This document shows positions 33,129 to 39,296 of a stretch of DNA of 39,868 nt, piece by piece. The position numbers and the translations under genes were made by a program. Numbering within the stretch: the first letter of the stretch is position 1; every line of letters begins with the position of its first letter. A model generated the notes under the pieces. That model worked only from the letters and a program-made list of their open reading frames with translations, made no database searches and was not told where the DNA came from. Source of the DNA: a virus; IMG/VR virus record IMGVR_UViG_3300017772_000036, positions 1 through 39,868 of that record. The stretch is one strand, 5' to 3'.

Positions 33129-33326
33129 TCATGCAGGACGTTTACAAAACGTGCCTTTTCTGTTGCCAGTAATAGGGCAATCAAAAGCAAGACGACTAAC
33201 AGATAGATAACCCTTGTTCCCGCTGAAAGAACCCTTGCGTCCATAACGCTTGGTCACTCTACGAAATTGCAGGTTATGCTTACCGATAGGATTTACAATT
33301 ACATTATTTTTTACTGTTTTAAACAT
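33129..33326 (-). CDS. First early gene: small basic protein
   Basis: The 65-residue protein starts MFKTVKNNVIVNPIGKHNLQ and continues 'FRRVTKRYGRKGSFSGNKGYLSVSRLAFDCPITG', ending NRKGTFCKRPA. It is strongly basic with two cysteines. ATG 33326 is about 9 bases after AGGAG; part of that site falls in the 3' arm of the hairpin at 33337-33381. The first genes of T7-like phages usually act against host defence or transcription, but no motif supports a particular function. Confidence 0.7.
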   Translation of the reverse strand: MFKTVKNNVIVNPIGKHNLQFRRVTKRYGRKGSFSGNKGYLSVSRLAFDCPITGNRKGTFCKRPA

Positions 33327-33336
33327 AGCATCTACT

Positions 33337-33381
33337 CCTAGTGCTGTTATAGGTACACCATTGTACCTTGTAACAGCTAGG
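33337..33381 (-). promoter_or_regulatory. Stem-loop in leader of first early gene
   Basis: In the transcript, CCTAG-CTGTTA-(CAA)-GGTACA pairs with TGTACC-(TA)-TAACAG-(CA)-CTAGG around a four-base loop, about 17 pairs with one internal loop and one bulge. The 3' arm ends in the AGG of the AGGAG site of the 65-residue gene, so the folded form could hide it. The 5' arm is also perfectly complementary to the leader of the GP88-like gene (33073-33093). The fold is read from the sequence by eye; its stability was not calculated. Confidence 0.7.
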
Positions 33382-33750
33382 CATTTTTGCGCTTGCTATC
33401 ACGCCCATGCCTAGCTTGGCCTAGCATCCTCGCAGCACATAGCCTAGCGGTACTGTCTATGGCTTGGGCTTCCCTTGCATATGGCAGGACTGCAAACCTT
33501 ATCCTTTATAGTGCTATCCGTTTAGGCTAGTACACTGCAAGCTTTAGGTGCTTCGTAACCTTGTATTCTCTTATTCTTGCATATTCTATTTAGTCTGTCT
33601 AGTCATATTCGTATTTTGTTTAGTCTCTTTTATTATTACAAAGGTTAGGCCTAGCATCTCGCATATTAGCTTTACGTGTCCGGTTGTCTATCTTGTAGCT
33701 GGCCTTAGGCCTTGTCGCTGATAGGAACCTTGTGTCCTTTGATGCTTAAA

Positions 33751-33778
33751 TCGTTACATATCCGAAAAGCATTTGCAA
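33751..33778 (-). promoter_or_regulatory. Possible second early promoter
   Basis: In gene direction TTGCAA (33778-33773) is followed 16 bases later by TAACGA (33756-33751). The match to sigma-70 boxes is only partial, but the site is inside the gene-free leader and preceded by an A-tract. T7 has several tandem early promoters, which makes a second one plausible. Confidence 0.3.
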
Positions 33779-34000
33779 ACACTTTTTTTAAGTTACTGAA
33801 AACAAAAAGAAAACAGATAGAGAGAGACACAAGAGAACACCAAAGAACACAAGCGCAAACCATAGTCAGCCACGTGTCGCGCCAAATCACACCAAAGTGA
33901 GCCAAGGTATTATTGCGTATTTTGCAATTATTGATCGGGCGCGTTCCTTAGTCGCGCGGGCGTAGGCGCGGGCATGCGGGGGTGTGCGCGTATTGCTTGT

Positions 34001-34030
34001 ATTATATACCCCCTCAGATTTTTTCGTCAA
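34001..34030 (-). promoter_or_regulatory. Sigma-70-like early promoter
   Basis: In gene direction TTGACG (34030-34025) is followed by TATAAT (34006-34001) with 18 bases between them; TATATA at 16 bases is an alternative. This is the best host-type promoter in the window. Transcription would start near 33993-33995 and run through the leader into the early genes, as the A promoters do in T7. Confidence 0.7.
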
Positions 34031-34032
34031 AT

Positions 34033-34221
34033 TTAAGTCTCCATGGCTCCCTTGATAGTACAAGTGTAGTCCACAGTCTTCCAATGACCATCTGGTTGTA
34101 TTTCTTCATGTACGTCTTTCATCTCAATACAGTCGCTACGCTCATCAAACCATTGTATGTCCTGTGTAAGACACCCAGAATCCATACACACTGTCAGTAG
34201 TAATGTCCAAATAACTTCCAT
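34033..34221 (-). CDS. Small cysteine-rich, possibly exported protein after terminase
   Basis: The 62-residue protein starts MEVIWTLLLTVCMDSGCLTQ, a short hydrophobic N-terminus that could be a signal or anchor, followed by 'DIQWFDERSDCIEMKDVHEE' and 'WKTVDYTCTIKG'. Four cysteines could form disulphides if exported. It lies downstream of the large terminase, where T7 has small gene 19.5. Its plan (hydrophobic start, C...W/F...D.C...W...C) resembles the 67-residue protein at 37311-37514, suggesting the same family. The ribosome binding site (AAGG) is weak. Confidence 0.65.
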   Translation of the reverse strand: MEVIWTLLLTVCMDSGCLTQDIQWFDERSDCIEMKDVHEEIQPDGHWKTVDYTCTIKGAMET

Positions 34222-34271
34222 AATATTGCCTTATTATAATGACCGATAGGTAAGACCACTGAGGAGCAGTG

Positions 34272-34345
34272 CTAAAGTACAACCTTGGCTAACTATAGTA
34301 TACCTATATATGTAACCAAGGCTCTTCCTTAAAGGGGTACTTTAG
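34272..34345. repeat. Large dyad around the terminase-end promoter motif
   Basis: CTAAAGTAC at 34272-34280 is the reverse complement of GTACTTTAG at 34337-34345. Inside them CCTTGG (34283-34288) pairs with CCAAGG (34316-34321). The centre is AT-rich (TATAGTATACCTATATATG). The outer arms are the first nine bases of the candidate phage promoter in opposite orientations, so the site could hold a second, partial promoter facing the other way. Confidence 0.75.
34333..34345 (-). promoter_or_regulatory. Candidate phage RNA polymerase promoter at terminase end
   Basis: In gene direction CTAAAGTACCCCT overlaps the large-terminase stop codon: the TAA is bases 2-4 of the motif. It is the third exact copy of the 13-bp motif. 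T7 has its phiOR promoter at the same relative place, between gene 19 and gene 19.5, used for late right-end transcription and replication start. The same role is inferred here. Confidence 0.6.
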
Positions 34346-36018
34346 AGATTCAACCATCCTGTTGAACCCTGCTCCTTGTGTCCTGAATTAATACCTGACA
34401 TGAACTTATCTAATTCCACATCCAGTAATTCTTCTTTTCTTGTTCTGATTTCTGTATCTGCATCAGCAGCCATTTGGTCCACCCAGTACTGGACTGCCAT
34501 AGCAAGAACGTCAAGTCTGTCGTCATGTGCTAACGCTCCTCTTTGTTTAGTAATCCTAGTCATCTGGTATGTGAGCATATACTTTATGCCCTTCTCAGGT
34601 GGCATAGACTGAACACTATCGTAATCCCTTTGGATAACCTTAGGGTCTATAACCAACCTATGCTGGTTCATTACAGGCTCAAGTGTATCTATAATCCTGT
34701 GTTCCTTCTGTTTACTGTGTCGGACCTCTTCTATCGTCACTGGATGTGTCTTCAACAAGTAAGGTTTAAGCAACTCAGTAAACATACCGTCACCAAAGTT
34801 ACTCTCAACAAGCACTAAGTTAACCTTATGTATTTTAGCTAGGTCACATAAATGCTGTAGTGTACTATCAGAGTACCCACCTTCTACCCCACCAGCATCT
34901 ACTACGTGCAAGAAACCATTAAGCATCTTTACAATAGCGTATGCAGTCTCATCAGAGCCTCTACCAGAGGGGTCAATAGCTAGAACGCTACCTGTATACC
35001 CTGTACGGCCTATAGTGTCCTCAGGGGCGTAGAACTTGTCTCCTGATAGTCCTACGTTTGGTAACTCATCTAGTGGTTTAAAGATACCATACACCAGTTT
35101 TTCAGGTGCAGTATCCTTATCACAGGAGTAGATCATTAAGTCACTTAGTTTAAGTGGGTATTTGTTTGCATCAGATAGTGAAGTATCCAACATAAATTGC
35201 AAAGCAAAACCACTTCTACCATAACTTAGTTCTCTTTCTAATAAATCTGTATCATCAAATCGTTCAGGGTCTGTAGGAAGCCCATACACAGCCTCTAGGT
35301 TTGTTTGTAAGGATTCATACAGCATAGGAGCTAACCTGCCCCCATACGCTTTCTCTGAGCGTTCTATGGTAGGGTAACGTGCGGGCCATACTCTCATTTG
35401 ATAACCACGCCCTAACAAAGTATTGTAGAGGGACATTTCATTCTGAGGTGTACCAAGGTATATAATCCTACCATCAGGCTTGAGAACAGCGTCAAACTCT
35501 TTGACAGTCTCTCCAAGCTTTTCCCGCATCATATGTGTCATGCTGTTGTTGGGTACTTCTACGTCATCAGCAATAATAATGTCTGCACGTGAACCTGTAA
35601 GCTGCCCTGTAACGCCCACAGACTTCACTGAGGGGCTTCCAGAGGCTTTAGCGGGGGCTACATCAAAGGCTATCTTAGACCACCTCTGGCCCTCTCTAGC
35701 AACCAGATGCTGGCATATAGGGAGTTCCATGATGATACGCTGAGTAAACGTAGAGAAGTCATCAGCACGTGCCTTAGACGCAGACACAACCATAAACTTT
35801 AGCTGTGGGTCTAGGAGTAGTTGATGTACTACGTAAGCAGCAGTGATGTAGGATTTACCTACACCACGAAAAGCCTCAATGATACAACGCTTGGGGCTAT
35901 CCTGTAGATAGTTTGCTATATCGTATTGTATAGGGGTAGGCTCTGGTAAGCCAAGGTGTTGCCACACAAGGTATGTAAAGTTTCTAAAGTCTTTTAATTG
36001 TTCTGGAACATTAACCAT
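34342..36018 (-). CDS. Terminase large subunit, T7 gp19-like
   Basis: The 558-residue protein (T7 gp19: 586) has Walker A 'RGVGKS' at residues 51-56, Walker B 'IIIADD' at about 147-152, and a nuclease domain with 'AIDPSGRGSDETAYAIVK' (D349) and 'ALAHDDRLDVLAMAVQYW' near the end. It pumps DNA into the procapsid through the portal and cuts concatemers. The start shares a base with the preceding stop. It ends at 'STGWLNL', where the stop lies within the candidate promoter. T7-type terminases usually make terminal repeats, consistent with ends close by. Confidence 0.95.
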   Translation of the reverse strand: MVNVPEQLKDFRNFTYLVWQHLGLPEPTPIQYDIANYLQDSPKRCIIEAFRGVGKSYITAAYVVHQLLLDPQLKFMVVSASKARADDFSTFTQRIIMELPICQHLVAREGQRWSKIAFDVAPAKASGSPSVKSVGVTGQLTGSRADIIIADDVEVPNNSMTHMMREKLGETVKEFDAVLKPDGRIIYLGTPQNEMSLYNTLLGRGYQMRVWPARYPTIERSEKAYGGRLAPMLYESLQTNLEAVYGLPTDPERFDDTDLLERELSYGRSGFALQFMLDTSLSDANKYPLKLSDLMIYSCDKDTAPEKLVYGIFKPLDELPNVGLSGDKFYAPEDTIGRTGYTGSVLAIDPSGRGSDETAYAIVKMLNGFLHVVDAGGVEGGYSDSTLQHLCDLAKIHKVNLVLVESNFGDGMFTELLKPYLLKTHPVTIEEVRHSKQKEHRIIDTLEPVMNQHRLVIDPKVIQRDYDSVQSMPPEKGIKYMLTYQMTRITKQRGALAHDDRLDVLAMAVQYWVDQMAADADTEIRTRKEELLDVELDKFMSGINSGHKEQGSTGWLNL

Positions 36019-36308
36019 TATCTATTCCCAAGTGCAAACTTTATTTTTTCTATGTCTATTTCTAGTTTATGCACTTTTTCAATAGTATCTTGTACATTCT
36101 TAGGTGGCTCAAAAGCATCAATCCATTGATCGTTTTCTTCTACTTCAGCCATAGCTAATTCAAGATTGTGTTCTAAGAAAGATATTCGCTCTGTCAAACC
36201 AAAATAAACCCAAACTGATACGGCTGTAAAAGCAATCATACTGATTAAGTTGCGTAGGGGTATGGTAACTTCTGAACTTTCATTTAACTTGTGAGCCATT
36301 TGTTTCAT
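36018..36308 (-). CDS. Spanin-position membrane protein (T7 gp18.5 place)
   Basis: The 96-residue protein has a short polar N-terminus (MKQMAHKLNESSEVTIPLRN), one membrane segment at about residues 21-39 ('LISMIAFTAVSVWVYFGLT'), and a coiled-coil C-terminal part ('RISFLEHNLELAMAEVEENDQWI', 'VQDTIEKVHKLEIDIEKIKFAL'). It lies between small and large terminase, exactly where T7 has the Rz-like gp18.5, and the N-in membrane plus coiled-coil plan fits an inner-membrane spanin. No embedded Rz1-like lipoprotein frame was found. Marine podoviruses often have this protein; its function has not been shown to my knowledge. Confidence 0.65.
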   Translation of the reverse strand: MKQMAHKLNESSEVTIPLRNLISMIAFTAVSVWVYFGLTERISFLEHNLELAMAEVEENDQWIDAFEPPKNVQDTIEKVHKLEIDIEKIKFALGNR

Positions 36309-36526
36309 TGTAATTGTTCTCCAACATCAAACGGCAAGTCTTTTAAAAGATTAGCCATAGGACTTTCTGCTGTAATTACATCAAGGGAAGCACCATTGTC
36401 TTTTAAAAACTTGACAGCTACTGACAGTTCACTTGCTGTTGCTTCTCCACCCTGTACTCGCATAAGCAGTTCTTTGGTGACTGCATCGTGCAAAGTATCC
36501 ATCAGTTCTTTTTCTGTCACTGCCAT
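36305..36526 (-). CDS. Terminase small subunit, T7 gp18-like
   Basis: The 73-residue protein starts MAVTEKELMDTLHDAVTKEL and continues 'LMRVQGGEATASELSVAVKFLKDNGASLDVI', ending 'LLKDLPFDVGEQLQ'. The 'A(T/S)...L......FLK.NG' segment is the DNA-packaging protein pattern of T7 gp18 (89 residues). It should recognise phage DNA and bring it to the large subunit. It overlaps the lysozyme end by 10 bases, and its stop forms ATGA with the next start. Confidence 0.87.
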   Translation of the reverse strand: MAVTEKELMDTLHDAVTKELLMRVQGGEATASELSVAVKFLKDNGASLDVITAESPMANLLKDLPFDVGEQLQ

Positions 36527-36927
36527 TCTCCTGTGCGAATTTGATCCGTCACTTCTATAGCTCTCTGGCCTACTTGTTTAGCCCACCTACTATTAAGAAA
36601 CTCGTCTGCTGCCATATCGTAACTTCCGTCCTTTAGCAGAGCCATTGCGTTTACGAACTTGCTCACTGTCCCTATCCCTACGTTGAAGGTAAAGTTGATA
36701 AGGGCTGCTAAACGTACCTCGTCTAGCTCTGACATCCAAGGAAACTTTGTCAGTAGTTGGTACTTGGCTTCTTGTATATCGTTTTGTAGAAGCATCTCTG
36801 CTTCCTCTTCCGATATTCCTACATCTTCCAGATTTCTTCCAATACCTATTGTGAGTTTGTTTGCTGTGCATTTGTAAGGTTTTAATTTTATTCCCTCATG
36901 GCGTTTTAGTTGTTCTATAAGGCTCAT
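36517..36927 (-). CDS. Endolysin, T4-type lysozyme (GH24)
   Basis: The 136-residue enzyme begins MSLIEQLKRHEGIKLKPYKC and continues 'TANKLTIGIGRNLED', then 'LAALINFTFNVGIGTVSKF' and 'RWAKQVGQRAIEVTDQIRTGEW'. Residues align with T4 lysozyme: E11 is the catalytic acid, T21 precedes the beta-hairpin, and position 20 is cysteine instead of aspartate, a natural variant in many phage endolysins. No signal peptide is present, so a holin would release it. T7 itself uses an amidase (gp3.5); this phage lacks one and uses lysozyme in the lysis cassette. Confidence 0.95.
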   Translation of the reverse strand: MSLIEQLKRHEGIKLKPYKCTANKLTIGIGRNLEDVGISEEEAEMLLQNDIQEAKYQLLTKFPWMSELDEVRLAALINFTFNVGIGTVSKFVNAMALLKDGSYDMAADEFLNSRWAKQVGQRAIEVTDQIRTGEWQ

Positions 36928-36930
36928 GTG

Positions 36931-37314
36931 TTATTTCTTTCCAAACATTTTTGTTGCACCTTTGATACCAAAGCTTGCAGATACAATAATTCCTAAGGTA
37001 TATCTATACCAATCTGGTGTCATAGACAAAGCCTCAAAGCCTCGCTCTACGTATTCTACAGTAAAAGGCAGGAAGCAAAGCAGCAAGGGTATGCTAAACA
37101 AAATTGTTAAATACTCGTCCTTCCAACTTTCTTTTGCGCCATCTATTGCTGCTTTATCCCAATCAATTTCACCAGATATTTTCTTTTCCATAATGCTAGT
37201 TTCTGCTTCAATCTTAACTAGCTTTTGTTTTGCTTTAGCTTTTTTGGTATCTACATAACCTTCTACGGCACTGCTGGCTACACCAAACAATCCCTGTAGT
37301 AATACACCCATCAT
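36931..37314 (-). CDS. Holin-like membrane protein (GTA holin type)
   Basis: The 127-residue protein begins MMGVLLQGLFGVASSAVEGY, with a charged coiled part (residues 20-70) and two clear membrane segments at about 70-87 ('LTILFSIPLLLCFLPFTV') and 105-120 ('YTLGIIVSASFGIKG'). The pattern 'W.DEY.T...S.P...CF.P' and 'P.WY...L......FG' resembles the three-membrane-segment holins of gene transfer agents and marine phages. It lies directly before the lysozyme gene, which supports a holin role. The start overlaps the previous stop (ATGATG). Confidence 0.78.
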   Translation of the reverse strand: MMGVLLQGLFGVASSAVEGYVDTKKAKAKQKLVKIEAETSIMEKKISGEIDWDKAAIDGAKESWKDEYLTILFSIPLLLCFLPFTVEYVERGFEALSMTPDWYRYTLGIIVSASFGIKGATKMFGKK

Positions 37315-37514
37315 AGCTTTTGTCCTTTTAGTTTCTTACAACGCCAATCTCTAGGACGCATATCTCCATGATCCATTTTTGTGATCTCGTTGCCCATTTC
37401 ATAAGCTCTAGTTTTACATTGATCGTATGTATCATACGGCCCACGTATGTCTACAAACTCCCAACAATCAGTGGGTACAGACAAACTACAAGCTAGTACC
37501 AGTGTTTTAAACAT
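37311..37514 (-). CDS. Small cysteine-containing, possibly exported protein
   Basis: The 67-residue protein starts MFKTLVLACSLSVPTDCWEF, a short hydrophobic signal-like segment with a cysteine at residue 9 that could be a lipid site, then 'DIRGPYDTYDQCKTRAYEMG' and 'MRPRDWRCKKLKG'. The remaining cysteines (17, 33, 59) could form disulphides. It overlaps both neighbours slightly, in the lysis cassette. A periplasmic or outer-membrane spanin-like role is possible, but it lacks the proline-rich Rz1 composition. It resembles the 62-residue protein after the terminase gene. Confidence 0.7.
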   Translation of the reverse strand: MFKTLVLACSLSVPTDCWEFVDIRGPYDTYDQCKTRAYEMGNEITKMDHGDMRPRDWRCKKLKGQKL

Positions 37515-38007
37515 AACTCGCTGCCCTTGCTATAGAAACCATAACTGCCAATACTAATCCAACAGCTACTGTTATTACAACACAAATTAATGCAACTGTC
37601 TTAAAGGTTTCTTCCATTTCTCTGGCCTTTTCCATAGCTAGTTTTCTAGCTTTAAATTCAGCCTCACGTTGTTCCTGTAACCTTTTTTGTCGTTCAGCCA
37701 AAATACTTTTCCAAGTACCATGACCAAAACGCATATCCACCATACTGGCTACTTCCTGCAACTTTTCTGCTGCTAGTTTTGCATCTATGACTTCTTTTGC
37801 TACAGTATCTACCCCAAATTGATCCCCAAGTCCTGTACCAGACTTTTTGTTTCTGGCTTGTTGAACTTGTTTTTCACCTGTAAACAGGTCATCAATCTGG
37901 CTTGCTATTTGTCCAATATCTTGAACAGTGCTAATGTGTGTCTTAATAAAGTCTACACTTTGTTTAACTAATGCAATCCCTGCTAGGGTAGTACTGATAG
38001 GTTCCAT
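37507..38007 (-). CDS. Membrane-anchored coiled-coil protein of lysis region
   Basis: The 166-residue protein begins MEPISTTLAGIALVKQSVDF and has a helical region, 'IASQIDDLFTGEKQVQQARNKKSG', a long charged coiled coil ('LAERQKRLQEQREAEFKARKLAMEKAREMEE') and a C-terminal membrane segment at about 137-160 ('TVALICVVITVAVGLVLAVMVSI'). It lies between the XhlA-like and signal-bearing small proteins. Similar proteins sit near lysis genes in marine podoviruses. It could be a holin partner or spanin-like protein, which the sequence alone does not settle. Confidence 0.75.
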   Translation of the reverse strand: MEPISTTLAGIALVKQSVDFIKTHISTVQDIGQIASQIDDLFTGEKQVQQARNKKSGTGLGDQFGVDTVAKEVIDAKLAAEKLQEVASMVDMRFGHGTWKSILAERQKRLQEQREAEFKARKLAMEKAREMEETFKTVALICVVITVAVGLVLAVMVSIARAASYV

Positions 38008-38016
38008 GATAGTTCC

Positions 38017-38220
38017 TTATAGCTTCATTAACAGAGAAGATGCCAAGCCAACGACAATAACCGTTGACCCCATAATCATTGCTTCTAAACGCCACATACG
38101 CCTATCTAAGCCAGACAGTTTGTCTTCTACTGCTTTATAACGCACAGCACATTCTTTTTCGTGTGCTTCTAGCTCTAATGCAACTCGTAGTTCTGGTGAA
38201 ACTTCCTGTGATGTTTTCAT
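38017..38220 (-). CDS. Small coiled-coil protein with C-terminal membrane segment (XhlA-like)
   Basis: The likely start is ATG 38220, which overlaps the stop of the last appendage gene (TAATG); an ATG at 38253 is inside that gene. The 67-residue product has a charged helical part with 'EAHEKECAVRYKAVEDKLSGLDRRMWRLEAM' and a C-terminal membrane segment 'IMGSTVIVVGLASSLLM'. This is the plan of XhlA-type haemolysin/holin-accessory proteins. It is the first gene of the lysis group. Function is inferred from shape and location. Confidence 0.72.
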   Translation of the reverse strand: MKTSQEVSPELRVALELEAHEKECAVRYKAVEDKLSGLDRRMWRLEAMIMGSTVIVVGLASSLLMKL

Positions 38221-38690
38221 TAGACCGCCATCTCTATTGCAATCATTGTCCACAATGCACTGTCAGAATGTCTAAGGTTGCCGCTTGAAGAAACTCCAGC
38301 TTTTATCTGAGCGTCATAAGTTGTTGCGCTTGTTGTTGAAGGAGTATCTAAATAGTTTACTGCCCAATTAATCGGAGCAAAATCGGAGCCATCGTGATAA
38401 CCAAATCTATTAGATTCATAGATTACAGTAGAGCCTCGCCGTATTCTTAAACCTGCATCACCAGTGTTTTTAGCCAAACCGCCAGCAGAATGAATTACTA
38501 AAATTTTACTTGATGCTGACGTAGGAGTAATTGTTATAGCAGCATCCGTTGTTGTCCAGCTAGTACCACTAGCAGCGACTTCCGTGTTTCCAGTTGTTTG
38601 AACAACTTGCAACACACTACCACTACGAATAGGAATACCAGCAGATGTTACTGCGCTAAGAGACTGATTGTTTAACTTTGTAAGTGCCAT
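38220..38690 (-). CDS. Short tail appendage protein
   Basis: The 156-residue protein begins MALTKLNNQSLSAVTSAGIP, a peptide pattern typical of small marine phage appendage proteins, followed by a beta-rich domain: 'GSVLQVVQTTGNTEVAASGTSWTTTDAAITITPTSASSKILVIHSAGG', 'RIRRGSTVIYESNRFGY', 'WTMIAIEMAV'. 'I.ITPTS.SSKIL' is a recurring motif of such proteins. It is the last of the run that starts with the tail fibre at 3937 (across the map junction). It probably contacts host surfaces or decorates the tail. Ligand not known. Confidence 0.78.
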   Translation of the reverse strand: MALTKLNNQSLSAVTSAGIPIRSGSVLQVVQTTGNTEVAASGTSWTTTDAAITITPTSASSKILVIHSAGGLAKNTGDAGLRIRRGSTVIYESNRFGYHDGSDFAPINWAVNYLDTPSTTSATTYDAQIKAGVSSSGNLRHSDSALWTMIAIEMAV

Positions 38691-38699
38691 ATCTGTCTC

Positions 38700-39287
38700 C
38701 TATTTTAATGCTGTTATAGTTAAAACTGGAAGGTCTATAGGAAGGTTAGAAGCCCCACCGTCCCAATAATGAGAGCGAAACAATCTGCCAGTGTAATTGC
38801 CATCATATCTTCTAACTGTCATGTCTATTGTTTTAGCTGATGTCCAACTGGCTACCCGTCCTGTTGCGGTAGAGGCAGAGCCGCCGATAGGAATACGCCA
38901 CTTGAAATAATGGTGAATTTGGTCGTATGAACCAGAAGCCCCAGTGGTTTGTCTTGACCCAGTGATTTGTGTTCCGTCTATTCGCATTGCCGAATGACAA
39001 ATACGAGCAGCAGTGCTATCCCATGCAATTTTATATTGAAACTCATAGATTACGCTAGTTGCACCTGTCGGCGGTGTATAAGCAATACTAGAGCCATTAA
39101 TAACAGCATGGCTATCAGTTAAATGAACCTCGGCGGTGACATTCGCTGGAGTATAAGTGCCACTGCCAACTGTTATTGGTTCACCATTGCCAACAAGTGT
39201 TAATGTTTCTAATATATTAGAGGTTGAAAAGCCATGCGAGCTACCATCTGCTTTTAGGAGGGAGTCTACTTTTAAAATACTTGTCAT
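38700..39287 (-). CDS. Short tail appendage protein
   Basis: The 195-residue protein starts MTSILKVDSLLKADGSSHGF and then is beta-rich: 'ITVGSGTYTPANVTAEVHLTDSHAVINGSSIAYTPPTGATSVIYEFQYKI', 'IHHYFKWRIP', 'MTVRRYDGNYTGRLF', 'LPVLTITALK'. The N-terminal 'V.SL...DG....' parallels the neighbouring gene ('VETLQHTNGTNAL'), suggesting a shared attachment peptide. The gap to each neighbour is about 10 bases. No enzyme motif is seen. Confidence 0.78.
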   Translation of the reverse strand: MTSILKVDSLLKADGSSHGFSTSNILETLTLVGNGEPITVGSGTYTPANVTAEVHLTDSHAVINGSSIAYTPPTGATSVIYEFQYKIAWDSTAARICHSAMRIDGTQITGSRQTTGASGSYDQIHHYFKWRIPIGGSASTATGRVASWTSAKTIDMTVRRYDGNYTGRLFRSHYWDGGASNLPIDLPVLTITALK

Positions 39288-39296
39288 GTGTATCTC

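Larger units (their letters stand above)
33327..34032 (-). promoter_or_regulatory. Long gene-free early leader and control region
   Basis: No convincing gene is found in about 700 bases. The contents, in gene direction, are: the early promoter at 34030-34001; a GC-rich patch at 33934-33990 unlike its AT-rich surroundings; a second possible promoter at 33778-33751; direct repeats of AT-rich sequence (33580-33596 and 33604-33626); several copies of GCCTAGC (plus strand) at 33409, 33419, 33442 and 33649 with one inverted at 33376; and the hairpin at 33337-33381. The T7 genome ends would fall in or near this region, so it may hold a collapsed terminal repeat as well as early control signals. Confidence 0.6.

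Noticed and set aside
33390-33560. Possible tRNA or attachment site in the early leader
   Set aside because: No cloverleaf with a GTTC-type loop and acceptor stem could be formed, and no integrase gene is present.
33580-33626. CRISPR-like direct repeats (catattc...ttagtct)
   Set aside because: Only two imperfect AT-rich units are present with a 7-base gap and different lengths; they are noted as simple repeats, not an array.
33705-33905. Hydrophobic minus-strand reading frame of 66 codons in the early leader
   Set aside because: It begins with TTG, has no ribosome binding site, and its hydrophobic stretch comes from pyrimidine-rich sequence; an opposite-strand frame covers the same bases. 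No family pattern is visible.
33887-34084. Minus-strand frame of 65 codons across the GC-rich patch
   Set aside because: It overlaps the better supported 62-residue gene in another frame, spans the early promoter, and its arginine/alanine content reflects the GC-rich patch.
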